Origin: Qipengyuania xiamenensis
GTDB taxonomy: Bacteria > Pseudomonadota > Alphaproteobacteria > Sphingomonadales > Sphingomonadaceae
Assembly (NCBI RefSeq): GCF_019711495.1
Contig: NZ_JAIGNM010000001.1
Location: forward strand, 248,001-312,000
Length of the DNA: 64,000 nucleotides
Direction of reading: 5' to 3'
Shown here: positions 19,001 through 28,245 of the stretch, in pieces
How positions within the stretch are numbered: position 1 is the first letter of the stretch
Layout of the letters: the number at the start of each line of letters is the position of its first letter
Made by a program: the position numbers and the translations under genes
The notes under the pieces: model-generated
Told to the model about the DNA's origin: nothing
Databases searched by the model: none
The model's input: the letters and a program-made list of their open reading frames with translations, nothing else

Positions 19001-21837
19001 CCGCCGGGCTCGCCGTCGATGTTCTTGTCCGAATGAGCCGTGGTATGCGGAGTGGTCTGGTTGAGACCGCCACGAGCTGCGATTTCGTCCTGAACCAGCT
19101 CTTCGGCTTCGTTTTCTGGTTCTTCGGTTTCGTCGATCAGTGCAGCGCCGACGATCTGTTCGCCCGTCGCCACATTGAAGATGCGAACACCGGAAGAACC
19201 ACGACCGGAGATCGAGTAACCCTCGTGGTTTTCGAACCCACCTTCGACCATGTGGCGGAAGTGGATCGGCAAGCGAATGAGCTTCGCCTGGTCGGTAACG
19301 AGCATGAGCTGCGAACCGTGCTTCACAGGGAAGCTGGCGACCACCGGGCCGTTACGATCGGGGTTACTCGAGGGTTCACCGATGTTGGTAAGACCCATGC
19401 CGCCGCGACCGATGGTCCGGTATTCGTAGGCCGACGAGATCTTGCCGTACCCGTTCGCGGTAAGGGTCAGGATGAACTCCTCGCCCTCGTCCATCTCCGT
19501 GACCTTCTCGGCATCGAGAGTGTGCTCGTTCTCGTTGTTCTTCCAGTCTGCCGCACGCAGGTATGCGTCACGGATTTCGGTATCGCGCTCGCCCGCGTCG
19601 AGGACCGCCATCGAAACGACTTTCTGGCCGTCCTTCAGCTTCATGCCGCGAACACCGATGCCGGTGCGGCTCTTGGTTTCACGAGCATCGGTCGCCGAGA
19701 AGCGGATGGCCTTGCCGGAATCCGACGCGAGGAAGATTTCCTGCTGTTCGTTCAGCAGTTCGACGCCGATGAGGCGGTCGCCACTGCCTTCGACAAAGCC
19801 CATGGCGTATTTGCCGTTCGAAGGGACATTGGTGAATGCGTCCATCGAGTTGCGGCGGACCATGCCCTGTTCGGTGGCGAAAACGATGTTGAGGTTCGCC
19901 CATTCGTTCTCGTCCTCGGGGAGGGCGAGGACGTTGGTGACCCGCTCATCGTCGCCAAGCGGCAGAAGGTTGACCATCGGCCGGCCCTTGGTCTGCGGAC
20001 CGCCTTCGGGCAACTTCCAGACCTTCATGCGATAGACGCGGCCCGTATTGGTGAAGAACAACACAGGGTTATGCGTCGAAGTTACGAACATTTCGACGAC
20101 GGCATCTTCGTCCTTCGTCGCCATGCCGCTGCGCCCCTTGCCGCCGCGGGCCTGTGCACGGAACGTGTCGAGCGGAGTACGCTTGATGTAACCGCCATGG
20201 GTGACGGTGACGACCATCTCCTCGCGCACGATCAGGTCTTCGTCTTCGATACCGTCCCAGGCGGGCGCGATCTCGGAAACACGTGGAGTGGCATAGGCCG
20301 CCCGGATTTCCTCCAGCTCGCCGCGCATTACGCCGTAAAGCTTTACGCGGTCGGCGAGGATCGAGAGATATTCCTCGATCGAAAGCGACAGTTCCTTGAG
20401 TTCGTCCCCGATCTCGTCGCGGCCCAGTGCCGTCAGGCGGTGCAGGCGCAGGTCGAGGATGGCCTTCACCTGGCGTTCGGACAGGCGGTAGGTGCCGCCT
20501 TCCTGCTCGGAAGAGGGTTCGATCGCCTCCACCAGCGCGATATATTTCGCGATGTCGCCGATCGGCCATTCCTTGGCGAGCAGGCGAGCGCGTGCTTCTG
20601 CAGGCGTGGGAGCGCCTCGGATCATGGCGACTACTTCATCTAGGTTCGAAACCGCCACGACGAGGCCGAGCAAGATGTGCGCGCGGTCGCGGGCCTTGTT
20701 GAGCTCGAACTTAGTCCGGCGGGTGATCACTTCCTCGCGGAAGGAGATGAACGCCTGGATGAACTCGCGCAGCGTCAGGACTTCGGGACGACCGCCGCTG
20801 ATTGCCAGCATGTTGGCCGGGAAGCTCGACTGGGCCGGGGTGTACCGCCAGATCTGGTTGAGCACGACCTCGGGCGAGGCATCGCGCTTGAGGTCGACGA
20901 CGACACGCACGCCTTGGCGGCTGGATTCGTCGCGAATGTCCGAGATACCCTCGATCCGCTTGTCCTTGGCGGCTTCGGCGATTTTCTCGACAAGGCCGCT
21001 CTTGCCGACCTGAAAGGGGATAGAGGTCAGGACGATCGACTTGCGATCACCGCGCCTTTCCTCGATTTCGTGGCGGGCACGCATCAGGATCGAGCCGCGA
21101 CCCGTGGTGTAGGCCGAGCGGGCGCCCGATTTGCCGAGGATCAGCGGTGCTGTCGGGAAATCCGGTCCAGGGATAATCTCGAACAGCTCTTCGCTCGTGA
21201 TCGCCGGGTTATCCATATAGGCGAAGCAGCCGTCGATCACCTCGCCGAGATTGTGCGGCGGAATGTTCGTGGCCATGCCGACCGCGATACCGCCGGCGCC
21301 GTTGACCAGCAGGTTGGGAAAGCGTGCGGGCAGGACAGTGGGTTCGCGACGCGAACCGTCATAGTTGTCCGCAAAGTCGACTGTATCCTTGTCGAGATCG
21401 TCGAGCAGCGAGTTCGCCACGCGAGCCAAACGAGCTTCGGTGTAACGCATCGATGCGGGCGGATCGGGGTCCATCGAGCCGAAGTTACCCTGACCGTCGA
21501 TCAGCGGAACCCGGAGCGACCAGTTCTGGGTCATGCGGGCAAGCGCATCGTAGATCGCCGCGTCGCCGTGCGGATGGTAGTTACCCATCACGTCGCCGAC
21601 GATCTTGGCGCTCTTGCGGAACGGGCGACCGGCTACAAAGCCGCCTTCGTTGCTGGCGAAAAGGATACGGCGGTGGACCGGCTTCAGGCCGTCACGCACA
21701 TCGGGCAGCGCGCGGCTCACGATCACGCTCATCGCGTAATCGAGATAGCTCGTTTTCATCTCGTCGACGATGTCGATGCGAGTATATTCGTCGCCGCCAG
21801 GGGGAGGGGTGTCGATCAGGTCGGTTTCGTCAGCCAA
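18997..21837 (-). CDS. gyrA: DNA gyrase subunit A
   Basis: Breaks and rejoins DNA in type II topoisomerase reactions with GyrB. 946 residues. The N-terminal core has the active-site Tyr132 in RYTEARL. The quinolone-pocket segment is [11 protein letters not shown], where Ala93 takes the place of E. coli Ser83. The GyrA-box-like QARGGKG lies in the C-terminal domain, confirming GyrA and not ParC. An acidic tail ([16 protein letters not shown]) is present. The start is a TTG at 21837, giving the family's N-terminal [14 protein letters not shown] at residue 25. Confidence 0.96.
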   Translation of the reverse strand: MADETDLIDTPPPGGDEYTRIDIVDEMKTSYLDYAMSVIVSRALPDVRDGLKPVHRRILFASNEGGFVAGRPFRKSAKIVGDVMGNYHPHGDAAIYDALARMTQNWSLRVPLIDGQGNFGSMDPDPPASMRYTEARLARVANSLLDDLDKDTVDFADNYDGSRREPTVLPARFPNLLVNGAGGIAVGMATNIPPHNLGEVIDGCFAYMDNPAITSEELFEIIPGPDFPTAPLILGKSGARSAYTTGRGSILMRARHEIEERRGDRKSIVLTSIPFQVGKSGLVEKIAEAAKDKRIEGISDIRDESSRQGVRVVVDLKRDASPEVVLNQIWRYTPAQSSFPANMLAISGGRPEVLTLREFIQAFISFREEVITRRTKFELNKARDRAHILLGLVVAVSNLDEVVAMIRGAPTPAEARARLLAKEWPIGDIAKYIALVEAIEPSSEQEGGTYRLSERQVKAILDLRLHRLTALGRDEIGDELKELSLSIEEYLSILADRVKLYGVMRGELEEIRAAYATPRVSEIAPAWDGIEDEDLIVREEMVVTVTHGGYIKRTPLDTFRAQARGGKGRSGMATKDEDAVVEMFVTSTHNPVLFFTNTGRVYRMKVWKLPEGGPQTKGRPMVNLLPLGDDERVTNVLALPEDENEWANLNIVFATEQGMVRRNSMDAFTNVPSNGKYAMGFVEGSGDRLIGVELLNEQQEIFLASDSGKAIRFSATDARETKSRTGIGVRGMKLKDGQKVVSMAVLDAGERDTEIRDAYLRAADWKNNENEHTLDAEKVTEMDEGEEFILTLTANGYGKISSAYEYRTIGRGGMGLTNIGEPSSNPDRNGPVVASFPVKHGSQLMLVTDQAKLIRLPIHFRHMVEGGFENHEGYSISGRGSSGVRIFNVATGEQIVGAALIDETEEPENEAEELVQDEIAARGGLNQTTPHTTAHSDKNIDGEPGG

Positions 21838-22141
21838 AACGCGGTATTTCCGTCTGTTGGTGTTTTATGGACTTCAAGGCATCCACCGTAGGCGAAAGCC
21901 CTGTGTCGCGCCACTCGAAGCGGGAACCACACACCCCTTTCATGCGCTTTTTCCACATGTCGATGGCCCTTTTGGGGCTGCCAAGCCTGAACGGCGGGAC
22001 AGACCCGCATTCAATCGCCATTCAGCGGCTTTCGGCTACAAGAATTTGCAATGAGAACGCAGACACGGCAATGGCGCCGTTTATGCCGTTTTCGAACGTC
22101 TCATGCGTTTTTTACCCCATCCACTCTTGGGAGCTTCATAA
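21838..22141. other. Divergent intergenic region gyrA/TPR gene
   Basis: This 304-base gap separates the gyrA start and the start of the secreted TPR gene and must hold both promoters. The half near the TPR gene is T-rich, ending with TTGGGAG as its ribosome-binding site. I see no clear operator or repeat in it. Confidence 0.4.
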
Positions 22142-23482
22142 ATGATCTTCACCCGCCTCAATCGGGCCTCGCGCCCCACATCCGCCCTCGCAATGGCCAT
22201 CGCGCTTGCTGCAGGTGGCATGCTGACCGCGACCGCAATCGAAGCGCCTGCCTACGCGCAGCGCGACAAGAAAAAGAAGAAGGAAAAGGAAGAGCAGGCC
22301 GAGTACTCGAAGGAGTTCCTCGCTGCGTACCAGCCGATTGCCGACATCCAGAAGGAAGACGCCCCGGATTACGCCAAGGCAAAGTCGCTCATTCCGGCCA
22401 TGCTTGCGACCGTTAAGTCGGACGACGAGAAGAATGCTGCTGGCGGCATGATTTTCAACCTCGCCAACGACATGGGCGATGATGAACTGCAGCTTCAGGG
22501 CATTGCGATGATGATCGAAAGCGGCAAGCTCGATGCGGCAACGCAGGGCCAGCTGTCCTTCGCTGCTTACCAGACCTATCGCGACATGAACGATGTCGCT
22601 AACGCGCGCGCCTCGCTCGAGAACGCGATCGCTGCGAACTACAGCTTCAACGCGACCATGACCGACGGCAGCACCCAGCAGTTCGGCCCGGACCGCATGC
22701 GCTGGCTGATTTCGGACCTGTACTTCGACCAGGGCAACTATGCCGAAGGTCTCAATTACCTTTCGGGCCTGATCGAAGCCCGCAAGGCTGAAGGTGGCGT
22801 GGTTCCCGAAACCTGGGTGCGTCAGGGACTGGCACAGGCTTACGAAAATAACCTGACAAGGGACGCCATCAAGTACGCGGCTTACCTCGTTGAGTCGTAT
22901 CCGAGCGATGTCGCCTGGGGCGATGCCGTGATCATCACGCTCAACGGCAACAACTACGAAAACCCGGAAGTTCTCGACCTCCTGCGCCTGTCGCGCCGCA
23001 CCGGTGTCTACAACGACCAGCGCGTGCTTTCGGAATATGTCGAAGTCCTCGACCCGCGCCGTTACCCGGGTGAAGTCGTTGCCGTCATCGACGAAGGTTT
23101 CGCCAGTGGCATTGCCGACAAGACCGATCCCTATCTGATCGAGACGCGCAGCGAAGCCGCTGGCCGTATCGCCGGTGACAAGGCCGACCTGCCCAACCTC
23201 GCAAGCGAAGCCCGTTCGCCGAGCGCGGACGTCAAAACCCTCGTGGTCGCTGGCGACACCTTCCTCAGCTACGACCAGCCGGCCGAAGCGGAAGAGTTCT
23301 ATGCCAAGGCGCTGACGATGGCAGGTGTCGAAACTCCGATGGTCCTGACCCGTCTTGGCATCGCCCAGTACGATCAGGGCAAGTACGCCGAAGCTATCGA
23401 AACTTTCGGCAAGGTCGAAGGCGCACGTCGTGACCTCGCCAACCTGTGGGCGATCCATGCGGCTCAGAAGGGCGCGATGTAA
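22142..23482 (+). CDS. Secreted TPR-repeat protein
   Basis: A 446-residue exported protein. A signal peptide (residues about 1-39, ending AYAQ) precedes a run of Lys/Glu, then helical repeats of TPR/SEL1 type across the rest; the clearest is near residues 395-430 (GIAQYDQGKYAEAIETFGKV). It probably acts as a periplasmic scaffold; no enzyme motif is seen. Start at 22142 follows GGGAG. The terminator at 23508 ends the transcript. Confidence 0.8.
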   Translation: MIFTRLNRASRPTSALAMAIALAAGGMLTATAIEAPAYAQRDKKKKKEKEEQAEYSKEFLAAYQPIADIQKEDAPDYAKAKSLIPAMLATVKSDDEKNAAGGMIFNLANDMGDDELQLQGIAMMIESGKLDAATQGQLSFAAYQTYRDMNDVANARASLENAIAANYSFNATMTDGSTQQFGPDRMRWLISDLYFDQGNYAEGLNYLSGLIEARKAEGGVVPETWVRQGLAQAYENNLTRDAIKYAAYLVESYPSDVAWGDAVIITLNGNNYENPEVLDLLRLSRRTGVYNDQRVLSEYVEVLDPRRYPGEVVAVIDEGFASGIADKTDPYLIETRSEAAGRIAGDKADLPNLASEARSPSADVKTLVVAGDTFLSYDQPAEAEEFYAKALTMAGVETPMVLTRLGIAQYDQGKYAEAIETFGKVEGARRDLANLWAIHAAQKGAM

Positions 23483-23507
23483 GCTCTAGGAGCACCAAAG
23501 AAAAAGG

Positions 23508-23541
23508 CGGCGCGGTTCCCCCGGGATCCGCGCCGTTCTTG
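23508..23541 (+). terminator. Intrinsic terminator after TPR gene
   Basis: CGGCGCGG (23508-23515) pairs with CCGCGCCG (23528-23535), followed by TTCTTGT. It lies between convergent genes and may serve both. Confidence 0.75.
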
Positions 23542-23544
23542 TAT

Positions 23545-24270
23545 TCAGCGGAGGCGTTTGACGTAGAGCGTGTTGTCGCGGCGCTCGACCTTGAACTGGT
23601 CCATGGCCTGGAAGAGGTCCGACAGGCGCTTGTACCCGTAGTTGCGGACATCGAAGCTCGACCGGTTGCCGGCGAGGCTCCCGACTTCACCCAACTGGGC
23701 GTAGCCGTCTTCGTCACGGTTAGCCGCCTTCCAGGCCGTCCCCAGCAATTCGACGAGATCTTCATCGATTTTGCCGCTGTCCTTGGACTTCTTGTCCTTC
23801 GAGGGTGCGGCATCATCGGATGCACCGGCGATCAACGCGTCGATATCGATGAAGCGCGTGCACGCACTCTTGAATGCCTCGGGGGTCTTGTTCTTGCTCC
23901 CGAAACCGTAAACGATCAGTCCGTCCTGCCTCAGGCGCGTGGCCAGCGGGGTGAAATCGCTATCGGAGCTCATGATCCCGAAGCCGTCGACTTTGCCCTG
24001 ATAGAGCAGATCGATCGCGTCGATCGTCATCGCCATGTCGGTAGCGTTCTTGCCCGTCGTCATGTCGAATTGCTGATAGGGCAGGATACCGAACTTGTGT
24101 GAATACTTGTCCCAACCGGACAGGTTCTTCTTGGTAAAATTGCCGTAGGCCCGTTTGATATTGACCTGACCCAGCTCGGCCATGACGGTGAGCACGGGGT
24201 CGATGCCGCGCGGAGTGGTGTTGTCCGCGTCGATCAGCAGGGCGATGTTTTTCAGTTCTTTTTCTGACAT
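23545..24270 (-). CDS. NYN-domain (LabA/DUF88) protein with OST-HTH/LOTUS-like tail
   Basis: A 241-residue putative RNA-binding or ribonuclease protein. The N-terminal PIN-like NYN domain shows conserved acidic residues in LLIDADN, TDMAMTIDAIDLL and SSDSDFTPL. After a Lys/Ser/Asp-rich linker (about 150-165) the C-terminal part (about 170-241; LGEVGSLAGNRSSFD, YGYKRLSDLFQ) matches the OST-HTH/LOTUS pattern of RNA-binding helix-turn-helix domains. It is monocistronic. Enzymatic activity is inferred from the acidic site only. Confidence 0.85.
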   Translation of the reverse strand: MSEKELKNIALLIDADNTTPRGIDPVLTVMAELGQVNIKRAYGNFTKKNLSGWDKYSHKFGILPYQQFDMTTGKNATDMAMTIDAIDLLYQGKVDGFGIMSSDSDFTPLATRLRQDGLIVYGFGSKNKTPEAFKSACTRFIDIDALIAGASDDAAPSKDKKSKDSGKIDEDLVELLGTAWKAANRDEDGYAQLGEVGSLAGNRSSFDVRNYGYKRLSDLFQAMDQFKVERRDNTLYVKRLR

Positions 24271-24307
24271 GCGCGCTCACATGGGCCGGGCAGGCCGCGA
24301 GCGCAAG

Positions 24308-24949
24308 TCAGTCCGCCGGTTCGAACTCCCCGGTATCTTCGTTTCGCACGTGAAGCACGCCATCCGAGATCGCGAAAAAGGCGCCACGCAGCTTGAGTTC
24401 GCCGCTTGCTTCCTTTTCACGAACGCACGGAAAGGTCCGCAAATTCTCGATGCTCACACCGACCGCAGCCATTTCCATGGCACGTTCAGCCTCGCGGCTT
24501 TCGGTACCGTATTTCTCCGCGATCGGTTCGCGCGCCTCGTCGAGAAGGTGGACCCAATTTGCGACGAAGCCCCCTTCGCCGAGCGGATTGCCATGCAGGT
24601 CCTGGGTTAGTGCGGCCTTGCACCCCCCGCACATTCCGTGCCCCATGACGACAATCTGGCGGACCTTTAGAAACTGGACCGCAAACTCAAGCGCGGCAGA
24701 CACGCCATGCTGCCCCGGAGATGTCTCGAACGGGGGCACCAGTGCGGCCACGTTGCGGACCACGAAAATTTCTCCCGGATCGACATCGAAGATCTGTGCG
24801 GGATCGACCCGGCTATCGGAACAGCCGATAATCATGAGCTTCGGGCTCTGGCCCTCGCTGACGAGGTCGTCGTAGCGGGCTTTCTGGCGTGGGTAACCTT
24901 CCTTGCGAAAGCGGCGATAGCCATGCAGCAACTCGGCAAACTCGGGCAT
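24308..24949 (-). CDS. Beta-class carbonic anhydrase
   Basis: Zinc enzyme interconverting CO2 and bicarbonate, 213 residues. Zinc ligands are visible as Cys and Asp in IGCSDSR and His/Cys in GHGMCGGC. Start at 24949 is the ATG that shares its A with the stop of the PII-like gene upstream (TGATG); the longer frame to 25114 lies inside that gene. It is the last gene of an sbtA-sbtB-carbonic anhydrase operon, so it most likely works on bicarbonate delivered by SbtA. Confidence 0.94.
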   Translation of the reverse strand: MPEFAELLHGYRRFRKEGYPRQKARYDDLVSEGQSPKLMIIGCSDSRVDPAQIFDVDPGEIFVVRNVAALVPPFETSPGQHGVSAALEFAVQFLKVRQIVVMGHGMCGGCKAALTQDLHGNPLGEGGFVANWVHLLDEAREPIAEKYGTESREAERAMEMAAVGVSIENLRTFPCVREKEASGELKLRGAFFAISDGVLHVRNEDTGEFEPAD

Positions 24950-25257
24950 CAGAAACGCTCTCCACGGATGACTTCGACGTCCCACATAGTAAGCAGCAGT
25001 CCGTGTGATGTCAGGATAGGAGCGAGCGCCTGGGCCAGCGCTTGCGAATTTTCCTGCGAAGCGATAGTCACCACGAGGTTCTTGTCGGTTCCCATGACGC
25101 GTTCTTCGCGCCAACGTCCCTCGCGACCGCGACCGGATGAAACGGGGAGTACAGTCCAGCCCGTGATGCCGACCTCGTCGATAATGGACGTCACGCGCTT
25201 CACCTGCGCCTGATCGGCAAGGATTTCGATACGCTTGCGGATAACTGTTTCGATCAT
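24949..25257 (-). CDS. sbtB: SbtB-like PII signalling protein
   Basis: A 102-residue PII-superfamily protein. The ferredoxin-like fold is suggested by VKRVTSIIDEVGITGWTV and DKNLVVTIAS, with a T-loop-like segment SSGRGREGRWREE. It lacks the canonical GlnB uridylylation Tyr and the C-terminal Cys pair of cyanobacterial SbtB. The gene sits between sbtA and a carbonic anhydrase gene with overlaps on both sides, so its likely partner is SbtA. Name by context and fold. Confidence 0.8.
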   Translation of the reverse strand: MIETVIRKRIEILADQAQVKRVTSIIDEVGITGWTVLPVSSGRGREGRWREERVMGTDKNLVVTIASQENSQALAQALAPILTSHGLLLTMWDVEVIRGERF

Positions 25258-26228
25258 GGGGTCACGGCTCCTGCGCCGGTCAGCGTCGCAGCAAGGGCCC
25301 CGATCAGGCCAATGTTCAGCAACACGTTGAAGGGGAAAGTGATGCTCAGCGACATCGTCAGATAAATGCCCGGATCAGCTTCGGGAAGGGCGAGGCGCAT
25401 GGCCGCCGGTACTGCGATATAACTTGCGCTTGCACACAGCACGCCGAGCGCCGCTGCGGAGCCGGTATCGAGGCCGATCGAGACACCGAGGACGGTGCCG
25501 ATCGCGCCGTTTACCAGCGGCAGCACGATGGCGATGGCGACCAGTCGCCAAGTGAGCGAGCGCGCATCGAGAATGCGGCGCGCCGCGATGAGACCCATAT
25601 CCAGCAGGAACAGGCAGAGGATGCCCTTGAAGAGGCCGTCAAAGAACGGTTTGACATCGGCAAAGCCCTCGGGGCCCGCGATCATGCCGATGATGAAGGC
25701 GCCGAGCAGCAACACGACCGAGGGGTTGAGAAGCACCTCATGCGCCAGTTCCTTTCGGCTCTGTCCCCCTTCCGAACCCAGGCCGCGTGCCAGCAGCAGG
25801 CCCGCAAGGATCGCGGGGCTTTCCATGGAAGCCATAACGGCGACCATGTACCCTTGGGGCGGAGTGCCCTGGATAGTGTAGATTTCCACAGCGGTGACGA
25901 ACGTTACCACGCTGATCGAACCATAGTGCGCAGCAACCGCGCCGGCATTGATTCGGCTGAGGCGTCCAAATCCCTTGAGCACCCAGTAGGCATAGATCGG
26001 CATTACGAAACCGGCGCCGATGCCCGCTGCAAGTGCGGCAAGCACTGTGCCGTCGAGGCCGGATTCGGCCACCTCGATGCCACCTTTGAGGCCGATCGCC
26101 GCCATCAGGTAAAGGGACATGCCCTTCGCAATGGCTTCAGGGATTGCAAGATCGGACCTTGCGAATGCCGCCAAGAGTCCAAGAACGAAAAACAAGATGA
26201 CCGGAGAGGTCAGCGCTTGGATGCCCAT
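25254..26228 (-). CDS. sbtA: SbtA-type sodium-dependent bicarbonate transporter
   Basis: Inner-membrane transporter of 324 residues with about 10 TM helices. The two inverted halves contain conserved segments AHYGSISVVTFV and ASASYIAVPAAMR, as in SbtA of cyanobacteria. It overlaps sbtB by four bases (ATGA). Two ATGs nine bases apart (26237, 26228) could start it; neither has a strong ribosome-binding site. It is divergent from lipA. The function (bicarbonate uptake) is inferred from family and from the linked carbonic anhydrase and PII genes. Confidence 0.88.
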   Translation of the reverse strand: MGIQALTSPVILFFVLGLLAAFARSDLAIPEAIAKGMSLYLMAAIGLKGGIEVAESGLDGTVLAALAAGIGAGFVMPIYAYWVLKGFGRLSRINAGAVAAHYGSISVVTFVTAVEIYTIQGTPPQGYMVAVMASMESPAILAGLLLARGLGSEGGQSRKELAHEVLLNPSVVLLLGAFIIGMIAGPEGFADVKPFFDGLFKGILCLFLLDMGLIAARRILDARSLTWRLVAIAIVLPLVNGAIGTVLGVSIGLDTGSAAALGVLCASASYIAVPAAMRLALPEADPGIYLTMSLSITFPFNVLLNIGLIGALAATLTGAGAVTP

Positions 26229-26320
26229 CGTTTCCATAGCGCGCCGCGTAATCGCAGCTTCGCGAAAGAGCAAGCTGCACCATTGCAGACATACTCGCCT
26301 TTCCCTAGATGGGCCGCGCA

Positions 26321-27274
26321 ATGAACGACCTTTCCTCCCCTCCGAAGCCCGAAGGCGAACAGCCCAAGCGGCAGCGCAAGCCCGACTGGATTCGCGTCAA
26401 GGCGCCGGTCAGCAAGGGCTATCACGAGACGCGCAAGCTGATGCGCGATCTCTCGCTCAACACGGTGTGCGAGGAAGCGGCCTGTCCGAACATCGGCGAA
26501 TGCTGGGACAAGAAGCACGCCACGGTCATGATCCTCGGCGACGTTTGCACCCGCGCCTGTGCCTTCTGCAACGTGAAGACGGGCATGCCGCGCATGGTCG
26601 ATCCGATGGAGCCTGAAAACGTTGCGATCGCTGCGGGACAGATGGGTCTCAACCACATCGTCATTACCAGCGTCGACCGTGACGATCTGCCCGATGGCGG
26701 TGCCGACCAGTTCGTGAAGGTCATCAAGGCTCTGCGCCGGGAGACGCCCGACACGACCATCGAAATCCTCACGCCTGATTTCCGTGGAAAGATGCGCGCT
26801 GCAGTCGAAAAGATCTGCGAGGCGGGACCCGACGTCTACAATCACAACCTCGAGACCGTACCGCGTCTCTATCCTACGATCCGTCCAGGAGCGCGCTACT
26901 ACGCTTCGCTGCGCCTGCTCGAGGAAGTGAAGGCCCACGATCCGCTGATCTTCACCAAGTCGGGCATCATGCTCGGCCTCGGCGAGCAGCGCCTCGAAGT
27001 GCACCAGGTCATGGACGACATGCGCAGCGCCGATGTCGATTTTATCACCATGGGCCAGTACCTCCAGCCGACGCCGAAGCACGCCAAGGTCGAGGATTTC
27101 GTGACGCCGAAGGCATTCGCTGCATACGGTTCGATCGCGCGGGCGAAGGGCTTCCTGCAGGTTGCCTCCAGCCCGCTCACCCGTTCAAGCTATCACGCCG
27201 GTGACGATTTCGCGGTGATGAAAGCGGCTCGCGAAGAAAAGCTGGCGAAGGAGCAGGCGAGGCAAAACGCCTGA
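26321..27274 (+). CDS. lipA: Lipoyl synthase
   Basis: Radical-SAM enzyme that inserts two sulfurs into octanoyl groups on lipoyl domains, here needed for PdhB and the E2 subunits. 317 residues from this ATG (an alternative ATG lies 12 bases upstream). The auxiliary cluster motif [12 protein letters not shown] and the radical-[11 protein letters not shown] are both intact, and the C-terminal SSY motif appears as RSSYHAGD. The next gene begins inside its stop (TGATG). Confidence 0.96.
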   Translation: MNDLSSPPKPEGEQPKRQRKPDWIRVKAPVSKGYHETRKLMRDLSLNTVCEEAACPNIGECWDKKHATVMILGDVCTRACAFCNVKTGMPRMVDPMEPENVAIAAGQMGLNHIVITSVDRDDLPDGGADQFVKVIKALRRETPDTTIEILTPDFRGKMRAAVEKICEAGPDVYNHNLETVPRLYPTIRPGARYYASLRLLEEVKAHDPLIFTKSGIMLGLGEQRLEVHQVMDDMRSADVDFITMGQYLQPTPKHAKVEDFVTPKAFAAYGSIARAKGFLQVASSPLTRSSYHAGDDFAVMKAAREEKLAKEQARQNA

Positions 27275-27729
27275 TGCCCGGCATCCGCGAAACACGGCGG
27301 CTGCCCTACAGCTGCGAGCAGATGTTCGACCTCGTCGCGGACGTGGACAGCTATCCCAAGTTCCTTCCGTGGGTCGTCGCAACCCGCGTCCGCAGCGACA
27401 GCGAGACTGAAATGACCGCGGATATGCTGGTCGGTTTCAAGGCGATCCGCGAAAAGTTCACCTCGAAGGTCATCAAGCGCCGGCCCGAGCACATCGAGGT
27501 CTTCTACGTCGACGGACCGCTCAAGGACCTGGACAACAACTGGAAGTTCACCTGCCTTCCCGACGGTGGGTGCGAGATCGATTTTTGCGTGGAATTCAGT
27601 TTCCGCAACGCTGTCTTCGAAGCGCTTGCCGGCCAGTATTTCGACCGCGCATTCAGGAAAATGGTCGAAGCTTTCGAGAAGCGCGCCGACGAACTCTACG
27701 GCCGCGAAAACGCCGCCGCCAATCTTTAG
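27274..27729 (+). CDS. COQ10/RatA-type START-domain protein
   Basis: A 151-residue polyketide-cyclase/START-fold protein (RatA/COQ10 family). It contains the family's opening RRLPYSCEQMFDLVADVDSYPKFLPW-type region and a C-terminal helix FDRAFRKMVEAFEKRA. Eukaryotic COQ10 binds ubiquinone; the E. coli RatA toxin label of this family is doubtful for alphaproteobacteria. It is translationally coupled to lipA. Confidence 0.9.
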   Translation: MPGIRETRRLPYSCEQMFDLVADVDSYPKFLPWVVATRVRSDSETEMTADMLVGFKAIREKFTSKVIKRRPEHIEVFYVDGPLKDLDNNWKFTCLPDGGCEIDFCVEFSFRNAVFEALAGQYFDRAFRKMVEAFEKRADELYGRENAAANL

Positions 27730-28229
27730 GGTAGCAACAGCTCAAGCGCGCATACCGTGGCTTCACGCCTGATATCTGCGCGTGAGGTCGGCTCGAACTT
27801 CTTCAGCTCGCCTTCCGGCTCGCCTTCTTCGCCGCGTACGACACGCGCAAACACGACGGTACCAACCGGTTTGAGCTTGGTGCCGCCATCTGGTCCCGCC
27901 ACACCACTGATAGCCACCGCCACATCGGCCTTGCTCTTCGCGAGCGCACCTTTTGCCATGGCCCATGCGCAGGCAATCGAAACCGCACCGAAGGTCTCGA
28001 TGATATCGAGCGGCACGTCCAGGGCCTCCATCTTGGCCTCGTTCGAATAGGTCACGTAACCCCGGTCGAACACGGCAGACGAGCCGGGAATTTCTGTAAG
28101 CGCAGCCGAGACGAGGCCGCCAGTGCAGCTTTCTGCCACGGCAACCTTGCGGCCCGCAGCCTTGTTCTCGTCGATCACCCGCTGGGCGAGGTCATCGATA
28201 TCCTTCGGGAGAAGCGTCTGGAGCGTCAT
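27726..28229 (-). CDS. pncC: CinA-family nicotinamide-nucleotide amidase
   Basis: A 167-residue stand-alone CinA C-terminal domain, which deamidates nicotinamide mononucleotide to nicotinate mononucleotide in NAD salvage. Family motifs are AVAESCTGGLVSAALT (about residues 31-46) and ISGVAGPDGGT. Start is the ATG at 28229, preceded by GAGGTG. It lies 16 bases downstream of ispDF on the same strand. Confidence 0.9.
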   Translation of the reverse strand: MTLQTLLPKDIDDLAQRVIDENKAAGRKVAVAESCTGGLVSAALTEIPGSSAVFDRGYVTYSNEAKMEALDVPLDIIETFGAVSIACAWAMAKGALAKSKADVAVAISGVAGPDGGTKLKPVGTVVFARVVRGEEGEPEGELKKFEPTSRADIRREATVCALELLLP

Positions 28230-28245
28230 GCTCACCTCGGTAGCG

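Noticed and set aside
19033-20643. 536-codon open frame on the plus strand opposite gyrA
   Set aside because: Antisense shadow of gyrA with no recognisable protein features; gyrA itself is certain.
22136-23458. 440-codon open frame opposite the secreted TPR gene
   Set aside because: Antisense shadow; the plus-strand gene has a signal peptide, repeats, ribosome-binding site and terminator.
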